Assembly: GCA_030038435.1 (NCBI GenBank)
Contig: JASHOY010000302.1
Coordinates: 1-49,941 of the forward strand
DNA from: Acidobacteriaceae bacterium
Lineage (GTDB): Bacteria > Acidobacteriota > Terriglobia > Terriglobales > Acidobacteriaceae
Direction: 5' to 3'
Length of the DNA stretch: 49,941 nt
In this document: in pieces, positions 28,649-36,358 of the stretch
How the letters are laid out: the number at the start of each line of letters is the position of its first letter
Position numbering within the stretch: the first letter of the stretch is position 1
Made by a program: the position numbers and the translations under genes
The notes under the pieces: model-generated
Told to the model about the DNA's origin: nothing
Databases searched by the model: none
Seen by the model: only the letters and a program-made list of their open reading frames with translations

Positions 28649-29530
28649 GTGCGCCATACGTGGCAGGAACGCTTTGCCGAGACCCCGGATGTTCTGAAGA
28701 ACGAGCGGCGGAAACAAACCGTCGTGCCGGTGCTCGACATCGCCATTGGCGGCAGCAGCTTCGTCACCATGGCCGGCCCTTGCTCGGTTGAAACCGAGCG
28801 ACAGCTCATGGCCACTGCCCATCACGTTCGTCGCGGCGGCGCGCGTGTCCTACGCGGCGGCGCCTTCAAGCCGCGCAGCTCCCCTTACAGCTTCCAGGGC
28901 CTCGGCATCGAAGGCCTCAAATTGCTCGCCGCCGCGCGCCGCGAAACCGGCCTCGCCATTGTCACTGAGGTCATGTCGGAACACGACGTTCCACTGGTCG
29001 CCGAATACGCTGACATCCTGCAAATTGGCTCGCGCAGCATGGAAAACTACTCGCTGCTCGAAGCTGCTGCGCGCTCCGGCCGTCCTTTGCTGCTCAAGCG
29101 CGGCATGGTCGCCACCGTCGCTGACTTTCTTCAATCCGCGCAGATCGTTCTTGACAACGGCAATCCCAACGTCATCCTCTGCGAACGCGGCATCCGTACC
29201 TTCGACAACGCGCTGCGCAATACCTTCGACGCCGCAGCCATCGCGCTGCTCAAGCACATCTCCCATCTTCCCGTCATCGCCGATCCCAGCCACGCCGCCG
29301 GCCATCGCGAGCTTGTTCCCGCCCTCGCGCGCATCGCCGTAGCCGCTGGCGCTGACGGTCTTCTGGTCGAAGTCCATCCCCACCCCGATAAGGCCTGGAG
29401 CGACGGCGAACAGTCACTGGACTTCGCCGAATTCGACGAGATGATGGCTTCGCTAGATCCCTACCTTGCATTGCGCTCGCCCGCGTTCCGTGAGCCGGCC
29501 AACGCATTGCTGATGGAGGCCGTTAAATGA
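28649..29530 (+). CDS. aroF: 3-deoxy-7-phosphoheptulonate (DAHP) synthase, type I-beta core without regulatory domain
   Basis: Encodes 293 residues, GTG start with GGAG 8 nt upstream. The barrel motifs are clear: [60 protein letters not shown], and metal/substrate residues in DPSHAAG and EVHPHPDKA. It condenses phosphoenolpyruvate with erythrose 4-phosphate at the head of the shikimate pathway. Only about 45 residues precede the barrel, so the ferredoxin/ACT-like regulatory domain of Thermotoga-type enzymes is missing and feedback inhibition is not expected (inference). The stop codon overlaps the next gene by 4 nt, which ties a cytoplasmic biosynthetic enzyme to a row of exported proteins. 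Confidence 0.92.
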   Translation: MRHTWQERFAETPDVLKNERRKQTVVPVLDIAIGGSSFVTMAGPCSVETERQLMATAHHVRRGGARVLRGGAFKPRSSPYSFQGLGIEGLKLLAAARRETGLAIVTEVMSEHDVPLVAEYADILQIGSRSMENYSLLEAAARSGRPLLLKRGMVATVADFLQSAQIVLDNGNPNVILCERGIRTFDNALRNTFDAAAIALLKHISHLPVIADPSHAAGHRELVPALARIAVAAGADGLLVEVHPHPDKAWSDGEQSLDFAEFDEMMASLDPYLALRSPAFREPANALLMEAVK

Positions 29531-30945
29531 AGAGTTGGGCCAAGGCTTCCCTCGCTGCCGCTTGCGCCGGTCTAATCTTGCCTCTCTGCGCGTTCATGTC
29601 ACAAACCGCGGACCAGGCCGCACCAGATTACATCGTCACCGCCGCGCCCGTTTACGTCGCACTTGCGGAATTGCGCGGCCAGGAGCGCTTTCCTCGCGGC
29701 GCGCAATTGCTGCTGGTTCACAACGGCAAAGCCGAGCCCCTGGTCACCGGATTCGCCTCGACCGCTGACGCCAACGTCTCCTTCGACGGAAGCGCAGTCC
29801 TCTTTGCCGGCAAAAAGGCGCCGGGTGATCGCTGGCAGATATGGGAACTCACAGTCAAGAGCGGTTGGCTGCGTGAGGTCATCTCTACCGAATCCGATGC
29901 CGAGCGCCCGCTCTACCTGCCCGGAGGCCGCATGGTCTGGGCGCAGCGCGGCCCGCACGGCTTCCAGATCGAGTCCGGCGACGACGGCCACCAACCCAAG
30001 ACGCCGTTCCTCAATCCCACCGCCGGCCCCGGCTTGCTTCCACTGTCCTACATCCGCACCAGCGCTTTTCCGATCGACGTGATCGCCGACGGCCGCATCC
30101 TCTTCGAGTCCGGCTTTCCGCTCGGAGAAGGCGCCACTCCCGAACTGTACGTGGCTTACGCCGACGGCTCCGGCGTGGAAGCCTATCGCTGCGACCATGG
30201 CCGCGCCCGCTGGGGCGGTTCGCAACTGGCTTCCGGCGACGTGATCTTCACCCACGGATCATCGCTGGCCCGCTTCACACCCGCGCTCGCCCACGAGGCT
30301 CCCATTGCTGCGCCTCACGCCGAATACGCCGGTGACATTGCTGAAACTAGCTCCGGCGCGTGGCTGGTGAGCGCGCGCAAGCCTGGTGACACGCACTACG
30401 CAATCGACCTGTGGAAACCCGGCGACACATCGCTCCGAACGGTGCTCGCCGAGCGCGGAGAAGATCTCGTCGAACCCGTGCTGATTGCCCCGCGCGTTCC
30501 ACCCCGGCGATTCCCGTCCGGCCTCCATCCCTGGGACTACGCCAACATGCTGGCTCTCGATTCGCGCCTCTCGCTTGAAGGAGATCTGAAACAGACTCCC
30601 GCATCCGTGCGTCTCGAGACGCTCGACGCGCGCGGCCACGTGGTCGTCAACGGAATCGCGCCGGTTGCGCCTGACGGCTCGTTCTACGCCAAGGTCCCGG
30701 CCGACCAGCCCATCCGCTTCGCTCTGCTTGACCGCCGTGGCGCCGTCGTTCGCCGCGAGCAAGGCTGGTTCTGGATTCGCGCCGGTGAACAGCGCATCTG
30801 CGTCGGATGTCACACCGGGCCGGCGCGTTCCTCAGATAATCGGGTCCCTGAGGTCCTGCTGCAAACCACCACGCCGGCAGACCTTACCCAACCTTTGATT
30901 CACGCCTCGATTGATAGCGGCTCACCGGGAGGCATCTCGAGATGA
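29527..30945 (+). CDS. HzsA-related exported haem protein (hydrazine synthase alpha middle-domain type)
   Basis: Encodes 472 residues, translationally coupled to the DAHP synthase (ATGA). An export signal (about 1-28) precedes a WD/TolB-like propeller (about 40-330). It ends with a domain whose features fit the hydrazine synthase alpha-subunit middle domain: VAPDGSFYAKVPADQP, then a WFWIRAGE strand directly before one c-type haem motif, CVGCH (Cys425, Cys428, His429). Anammox HzsA binds two haems and works with HzsB/C; neither partner is present here, so hydrazine synthesis is not implied. HzsA-related proteins are widespread in Planctomycetota and Acidobacteriota without assigned function. 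Electron transfer in the periplasm is a reasonable guess. Confidence 0.75.
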   Translation: MKSWAKASLAAACAGLILPLCAFMSQTADQAAPDYIVTAAPVYVALAELRGQERFPRGAQLLLVHNGKAEPLVTGFASTADANVSFDGSAVLFAGKKAPGDRWQIWELTVKSGWLREVISTESDAERPLYLPGGRMVWAQRGPHGFQIESGDDGHQPKTPFLNPTAGPGLLPLSYIRTSAFPIDVIADGRILFESGFPLGEGATPELYVAYADGSGVEAYRCDHGRARWGGSQLASGDVIFTHGSSLARFTPALAHEAPIAAPHAEYAGDIAETSSGAWLVSARKPGDTHYAIDLWKPGDTSLRTVLAERGEDLVEPVLIAPRVPPRRFPSGLHPWDYANMLALDSRLSLEGDLKQTPASVRLETLDARGHVVVNGIAPVAPDGSFYAKVPADQPIRFALLDRRGAVVRREQGWFWIRAGEQRICVGCHTGPARSSDNRVPEVLLQTTTPADLTQPLIHASIDSGSPGGISR

Positions 30946-32696
30946 TGATTCGCTCTCTGCTCTTTTTCATCGGCGCCGTCTCTCTTGCCGCAGCGCCAGG
31001 GCTCGCGATGCCACCTGCGCAATCGCCTTCAGATAATTCTCAGCCGGCCATTCACACCACCATCCGCTTTGAAGACGCCACCGCTCAGTCCGGAATCCAC
31101 TTCGTCCACAGCTTCGGCTCCGCCAAGCTCAGCTCGCTGCTTGAAGGCACCGGTGCCGGTTGCCTGTGGTTCGACTACAACAATTCCGGTCGCGAGTCTC
31201 TTTTCGTAGTCAACGGCAGCACGCTTGCCCATGACATGACTCCGAATCCCCTCAAGGTCAAGCCCAGCCCGCCGCCCCACGCCCATCTTTATCGCAACGA
31301 CGGCAACGGCCACTTCACTGACGTCACCGCTGAATCCGGTATCGATCCCGATATGTACGGCATTGCAGTTACCGCTGCCGATTACGACAACGACGGTTAC
31401 GAAGACCTGCTCGTCACCGGTTATGGCAAGGTGGTTCTCTACCACAACAACGGCAACGGCACTTTCACGGATGTAACCGCCAAGGCCGGCATCAAGGTAA
31501 ACGGCTGGGCCATCAGCTCCACCTGGCTGGACTACGACAAAGATGGTTGCGTCGATCTGTTCATCGGCCGCTACGTCAAATTCGATCCCAAATACCGCGC
31601 TTACTACGCCGCCGACAACTATCCCGGTCCGCTCGACTACGCCGGCGAAACCAACATGCTCTTCCACAACAACTGCGACGGCACCTTCACCGACGTATCC
31701 GATAAGTCAGGCATCAGCGCTTACATCGGCCGCACCATGGGCGTCACCGCTGCCGACTTCGACAACGATGGCTGGGACGATATCTACGTCACCAACGACA
31801 GCGTCCAGAATCTCCTCTTCCACAACGAACACAATGGCACCTTCAAGGAAATCGCGAATGAAACCGCTGCCGCCTACGGTCAGGACGGCGAAGCAACTTC
31901 GTCCATGGGGCCGGTGGCGGCGGATTTCTGGAACCGCGGTGTGCTCGACCTCTGGGTCACCGACGGCAGCTATAACCGCTTTCTGCGCAATCTTGGTGCT
32001 CCGCAACCCGGTTCCAGAGACCCGAAAACAGATTGGAAAGGCTTCGAAGATGTCACCGCGCCCGCGGGCATCTCTCAGACCGATGCGCAATATGTGAGCT
32101 GGGGCAGCGGCGTTTACGACTTCAACAACGACGGACTCCTCGACATTCTCGTCTTCCACGGCGGCCTCATTCACATGATTCCCATGGAGCACACGCTCTT
32201 TCAGGGCCTTGGCGGGGGCAAATTTGCAGATGTCTCGGAGCAGGCCGGCCAGGTGCTCAACACGCGCACCGTGGCCCGCGGCGCCTGCTTTGCCGACTAC
32301 GACAACGACGGCAAGGTCGATGCCTACGCAGTGAATCTCGGCGCAGAAGGGACGCTGCTCCACAACGTCTCGACCAACACCGGCCACTGGGTCGAGATCA
32401 GGCTCGTGGGCGGAATGCGGGCGGGCGACAAACCGACGTCACCCGGCGCGCCCGGCGCCAGGAGTAACCGCGACGGCATTGGCGCGCGCATTGAAGTTTA
32501 TGCAGGCGGCACGCGGCGCACCGCGGAACGGGTGGCCAGCTCGGGATACCTTTCCGAGAACGATGGCCGCGTGCACTTCGGCCTGGGCGCTGCAGCCGTC
32601 GTAGACAAGCTCATCGTGCGCTGGCCAAGCGGCGCGGTGCAAACCCTCACCGACCAGCCCGTCGATCGGGTGCTCACCGTGGAGGAACCGAAGTGA
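30942..32696 (+). CDS. Exported CRTAC1 family protein (FG-GAP repeats, ASPIC/UnbV)
   Basis: Encodes 584 residues, overlapping the HzsA-related gene by 4 nt (a second in-frame ATG follows directly). A signal peptide ends near GLAMPPA. Repeated calcium-loop motifs (DYDNDGYEDLLV, DYDKDGCVDLFI, DFDNDGWDDIYV, DFNNDGLLDILV, DYDNDGKVDAY) build a propeller. ASPIC/UnbV occupies about 490-575 with SSGYLSENDGRVHFGLG. It lacks the membrane anchor of the 11673 paralogue. Its strict coupling to two cytochrome-like neighbours suggests it is a structural or binding subunit of a periplasmic assembly, which is inference. Confidence 0.9.
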   Translation: MMIRSLLFFIGAVSLAAAPGLAMPPAQSPSDNSQPAIHTTIRFEDATAQSGIHFVHSFGSAKLSSLLEGTGAGCLWFDYNNSGRESLFVVNGSTLAHDMTPNPLKVKPSPPPHAHLYRNDGNGHFTDVTAESGIDPDMYGIAVTAADYDNDGYEDLLVTGYGKVVLYHNNGNGTFTDVTAKAGIKVNGWAISSTWLDYDKDGCVDLFIGRYVKFDPKYRAYYAADNYPGPLDYAGETNMLFHNNCDGTFTDVSDKSGISAYIGRTMGVTAADFDNDGWDDIYVTNDSVQNLLFHNEHNGTFKEIANETAAAYGQDGEATSSMGPVAADFWNRGVLDLWVTDGSYNRFLRNLGAPQPGSRDPKTDWKGFEDVTAPAGISQTDAQYVSWGSGVYDFNNDGLLDILVFHGGLIHMIPMEHTLFQGLGGGKFADVSEQAGQVLNTRTVARGACFADYDNDGKVDAYAVNLGAEGTLLHNVSTNTGHWVEIRLVGGMRAGDKPTSPGAPGARSNRDGIGARIEVYAGGTRRTAERVASSGYLSENDGRVHFGLGAAAVVDKLIVRWPSGAVQTLTDQPVDRVLTVEEPK

Positions 32697-34738
32697 ACCG
32701 CCGGGCGCAAATGCGTCTGCCACGCAAGCTGACCGCGGCTGCCTGCGCGCTGGCCGCGGCTTGGCTCGCCGCTTCCCTTTGGACCGGCCGCAACGTTCAG
32801 GCGGCCGCAGACTCCTCCGCGACCCCGATCCTCGGCTTTGCCGACCCTGTCGAAATGCTCTTTTCCCCTGATGGCGCGCGGCTCTATGTCCTCTGCCAGC
32901 AAAGCGGCGAAGTGCGCGTGCTCAACGCTGCCACCTATGCGCCCATCAAGACCATCAGCGTCGGTCACGTTCCCCGCGGATTCTCGCTCTCGCCCGACGG
33001 CGCGCGTCTCTTCGTCGCCAACTCCTGGGATGACACCATCTCCGTGGTCGACACCCGCGCGCTCGCGGTAGCAGCTACGTGGCATGTGGGAATGGAGCCC
33101 ACCAGCGTTGGAGAAGACCGCGCCGAAAAGTACCTCTTCGTAGCCAATCGCATCAGCAACGATGTAGCTGTGCTCGACGCTGCGACCGGCATTGAAATCA
33201 AGCGGCTTGCCGCGGGTCGCGGCGCAAGTTACATCACGCTCTCACCCAACCGCAGCCGATTGTACGTCAGCCCCGTCTATCCCAATCGGTCGCCCTGGCG
33301 CACCGCTCCCGAGTCAGAGGTCACGGTTATCGACACGGCAAGCGCCGAAGTCACTGATCGGATTCCCTTGCACAGCATCGCCGGCGTTTTTCATGTCGCC
33401 TTCACCTCCGATGGCCGGCTGGGCGCGGTCGCCGAGTTGCATCCCAAGAATCTCGTGCCTCTGACCGCGGTTGAGCACAGCGCCACCTTCGTGGACACGC
33501 TGACGCTTTTCGGCGCAGATGTTGGGGACAAGACCATCGAGATCCCGCTCGACAATCTGGAACAGTATGCGGCGCGCCCCTTCGGCGTAACCTTCACCCC
33601 GGACAATTTCCGCCTTTACGTCACCAGCAGCGGCTCAGAGAACGTTGTCGTCATCGACGTTCCACGGCTCCTACGCTATGTCCGCCTCCATCGCGGGCCA
33701 TTCGCGGAAGACCTGGCCGCAAGCGCCAACTACATCGTTGCGCGCATTCCCGTCGGACACGACCCGCGCGGCGCCATCGTCGCGCACAACGGCAAACGCC
33801 TCTTTGTTGCCAACCGGCTTGACGACACCATCAGCGTGATCGACACCCAAACCAACCGCGCAGTCTCGACCATTCACCTCCAGGGCTCAACGAATCTCTG
33901 GGCGCTTCACTTCGGACTGCAAACCTTCGCGGAAATGACTGACTCCTCACCGGGAAAGAGGCGCTGCGCCGACTGCCACATCGACGCCGACCATCGCAAC
34001 GCCCCCAGGATGCAGTTGAGCAGGCTGAAGGAAATCATGGCACTGCGCCGCGGCGAGCAGACTTTCTACACCGCTCGCTATTCTTTTCACGGCGGAATCG
34101 GTTGCGCCAACTGCCACATCGATTCCACCTTCGACGGCCTGCAATGGGATTTGGAGCCCGACGGCCTGGGCATCAACATCCTCGATAACCGCATGTTGGA
34201 AGACATCAAGGACACTGCGCCTTTCAAGTGGAGCGGGGGCAATCCTAACCTGCCCACCGAATGCGGCCCGCGAACCGAAAAATACTTCTGGCGTTCTGAG
34301 AATTACGACGACCGCACACTCGCAGACCTCGCCACCTACATCAACAGTCTGCCAGCGCGCCGCAATCGCTGGCGCCAACCTGACGGTGACCCAACTCCGG
34401 CACAGGAGCGTGGCAAGGCAATCTTCGAGCGCTCGGTTGACAACTTCGGCAAGCCCATCCCTCTCACCGACCGCTGCAACTATTGCCACAGCGGCCCGCT
34501 GGGAACCAACCGCAAATCCTTCGACGTGGGCACTAAGGGACCGGACGACGACTCCGGCCTTTTCGATACGCCGCAGCTGGTCAACATCGCGCTCAGCGCG
34601 CCTTACCTGCACAACGGCTCCGCGGCCACGCTGGAAGAGATCTGGACCATCTACAACCCCCACGATCAGCATGGCCGCACCAACGACCTGACCAAAGACG
34701 AACTCAACGACCTGATCGAATACCTGAGGACGCGATGA
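32693..34738 (+). CDS. YVTN beta-propeller fused to a CCP/MauG-like multihaem cytochrome domain
   Basis: Encodes 681 residues, GTG start in a GTGA overlap with the CRTAC1 gene. After an export signal (about 1-40) come YVTN-type repeats (about 45-400) with recurring LFVAN..DDTISVVDT motifs. The C-terminal part has three c-type haem motifs: CADCH (425-429), CANCH (471-475) and CNYCH (595-599), the last followed by the SAPYLHNGSAATLEEIW segment typical of di-haem cytochrome c peroxidases and MauG relatives. It should be periplasmic and redox active, either peroxidase-like or an oxidase acting on a partner protein. Three haem motifs exceed the usual two of CCP/MauG. Confidence 0.85.
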   Translation: MNRRAQMRLPRKLTAAACALAAAWLAASLWTGRNVQAAADSSATPILGFADPVEMLFSPDGARLYVLCQQSGEVRVLNAATYAPIKTISVGHVPRGFSLSPDGARLFVANSWDDTISVVDTRALAVAATWHVGMEPTSVGEDRAEKYLFVANRISNDVAVLDAATGIEIKRLAAGRGASYITLSPNRSRLYVSPVYPNRSPWRTAPESEVTVIDTASAEVTDRIPLHSIAGVFHVAFTSDGRLGAVAELHPKNLVPLTAVEHSATFVDTLTLFGADVGDKTIEIPLDNLEQYAARPFGVTFTPDNFRLYVTSSGSENVVVIDVPRLLRYVRLHRGPFAEDLAASANYIVARIPVGHDPRGAIVAHNGKRLFVANRLDDTISVIDTQTNRAVSTIHLQGSTNLWALHFGLQTFAEMTDSSPGKRRCADCHIDADHRNAPRMQLSRLKEIMALRRGEQTFYTARYSFHGGIGCANCHIDSTFDGLQWDLEPDGLGINILDNRMLEDIKDTAPFKWSGGNPNLPTECGPRTEKYFWRSENYDDRTLADLATYINSLPARRNRWRQPDGDPTPAQERGKAIFERSVDNFGKPIPLTDRCNYCHSGPLGTNRKSFDVGTKGPDDDSGLFDTPQLVNIALSAPYLHNGSAATLEEIWTIYNPHDQHGRTNDLTKDELNDLIEYLRTR

Positions 34739-34751
34739 ACGGGAGGCGCGC

Positions 34752-35840
34752 ATGAGGCATGCAATCAAAATGCTCTACATCTCCGCGGTATTCGCCGCCC
34801 TGGGAACGCCGGCGATTGCTGCTTCGCCCAATCCTCCCCAAATGCCCCACTTCCGCTTTGTCAACTACACCACCGCCAACGGCCTGCCTGACAATCACGT
34901 TTACTCCGTGCTCGTCGACGGCAACCGCATCTGGGCCGGCACTGACGACGGCCTCGCCCTCTATGAAAACGGGAAGTGGAAGACCTACAACACCAAAGAC
35001 GGTCTGGCGCAGCAGGCCGTGCTTTCGCTCGCGCTCGACAAGCGCACCGGCGACGTGTGGGCGGGCACCATGGGCGGCCTTAGCCGCATCTCCGGCGGAC
35101 GTATCGACAGCTTCACGCAGTTCAACTCCGGCTTGAGCAACGACATCGTCTACGGCGTATCCGTGGAAGGCGAAAACGTGTGGGTCGCCACCGCCGCCGG
35201 CGCCTGCCGCCTCAACCTCTCGACCGGCGAGTGGTCGCTCTATAACGAGCGCAATACGCCCATGGAAGAAATCTGGGCATACGGAGTCTCCGCCGCGGCT
35301 GACAAAGTTTATTTCGCCATCTGGGGCAGCGGCCTGCTCGAATACAACCAGCAGACCGACGTGTGGGACAAATACTCGGATCCCGACCATGAAACCGAAA
35401 TGGTCCTTTTCAAAGACCAGGGGCTTATTCACGACATCGTCTCCTCGGTGAGCTACGTCGACAAAATCGCCTGGGTCTCGACTTACTTCGGCGACAGCCG
35501 ATACGACGGCCGCTACTGGCACAATTTCATGACCAAAGACAGTGGACTACCGTCCAACTTCACCAACTTCGTCAAGGGCGTCGATGCCGATCACGCCTGG
35601 TTCTGCACAGACAAGGGGCTGGCCTACTACGACGGCGTTAACTGGGCCGTGTACACGCCTTCGCTCACCACTGGCAAGCCGGAGATGACGGTGCGCGACG
35701 CCGCCGGCAACATCTCGCACATCCCCGTGACCACCGCTCCGGTCAACAACTACATGCTCGGCATCGATTTCCAGGGCCGCGACATCTGGGTGGCCACGGC
35801 CGGAGGCCTGAGCCACGGAATTTATGAAACCCAACCATAA
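34752..35840 (+). CDS. Exported Reg_prop-type beta-propeller protein without signalling domain
   Basis: Encodes 362 residues with GGGAGG directly upstream and a signal peptide ending near AIAA. The rest is a single propeller of two-component-regulator type with repeats such as GNRIWAGTDDGLALYENGKW and GDVWAGTMGGLSRISGG. These resemble the sensor half of the kinase at 14019 and the cyclase at 44693, but no transmembrane or output domain follows. It is the fifth gene of the row, 13 nt after the cytochrome fusion. It may be a soluble ligand- or protein-binding subunit. Confidence 0.82.
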   Translation: MRHAIKMLYISAVFAALGTPAIAASPNPPQMPHFRFVNYTTANGLPDNHVYSVLVDGNRIWAGTDDGLALYENGKWKTYNTKDGLAQQAVLSLALDKRTGDVWAGTMGGLSRISGGRIDSFTQFNSGLSNDIVYGVSVEGENVWVATAAGACRLNLSTGEWSLYNERNTPMEEIWAYGVSAAADKVYFAIWGSGLLEYNQQTDVWDKYSDPDHETEMVLFKDQGLIHDIVSSVSYVDKIAWVSTYFGDSRYDGRYWHNFMTKDSGLPSNFTNFVKGVDADHAWFCTDKGLAYYDGVNWAVYTPSLTTGKPEMTVRDAAGNISHIPVTTAPVNNYMLGIDFQGRDIWVATAGGLSHGIYETQP

Positions 35841-35852
35841 GGAGCCATCATC

Positions 35853-36353
35853 ATGAGTGCTTTTGCCGAAATCCTCGACGCCATTGCCCATGCGCCCATC
35901 GAAAAGCACGCCGTCACCAATCACGGCGTGCTCAACGAGGCTTTTTGCTACGCCAAGCCAAGCTCGTTCTCGCGCGGCCTGCGCATCGACCTGGGCAGCG
36001 TCACCATTCTGCTCATCTCCGGCACCGCCTCCATTGACGAGTACGGCAAGAGCGTGCACATCGGCGATTTCCGGGCCCAGATGCGGCGCACCCTGGCCAA
36101 CATCACCGGCCTGCTCTCCAGTGAAGGCTGCACCTGGCACGACATCGTCCGCACCACCTGCTACCTGCGCGACATCGAGCGCGATTACGAAGCATTCAAT
36201 GAAGAACGCACCGCCTTTTACAGGGAGCAGGGCCTCGATCCTCTGCCCGCATCTACCGGGATCCAGGCCATCCTCTGCCGGCCTGAGCTCCTTGTTGAAA
36301 TTGAGGCCATCGCCATGTTCCGCAACGAAAAGGCGGCAACCAGCAAGGAGTAG
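35853..36353 (+). CDS. RidA/YjgF/YER057c family protein
   Basis: Encodes 166 residues with AAGGAG nicely spaced before ATG. No signal peptide, so it is cytoplasmic. It has the RidA trimer fold pattern: LISGTASID, a central helix pair (MRRTLANITGLLSSEGCTW), DIVRTTCYLRD, and the late substrate-binding Arg with Glu in CRPELLVEIEAIA. Classical RidA proteins hydrolyse reactive enamine/imine intermediates from amino-acid catabolism; other branches act in chorismate or aminomuconate chemistry. The extra N-terminal 40 residues put it outside the RidA core subgroup. It is placed between a periplasmic propeller gene and a binding-protein gene. Confidence 0.85.
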   Translation: MSAFAEILDAIAHAPIEKHAVTNHGVLNEAFCYAKPSSFSRGLRIDLGSVTILLISGTASIDEYGKSVHIGDFRAQMRRTLANITGLLSSEGCTWHDIVRTTCYLRDIERDYEAFNEERTAFYREQGLDPLPASTGIQAILCRPELLVEIEAIAMFRNEKAATSKE

Positions 36354-36358
36354 CGTCC

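Noticed and set aside
29527..30945. Reading the HzsA-like gene as evidence for anammox or hydrazine synthesis
   Set aside because: No HzsB, HzsC, hydrazine dehydrogenase or hydroxylamine oxidoreductase genes; one haem motif instead of two; the rest of the window is acidobacterial in character.
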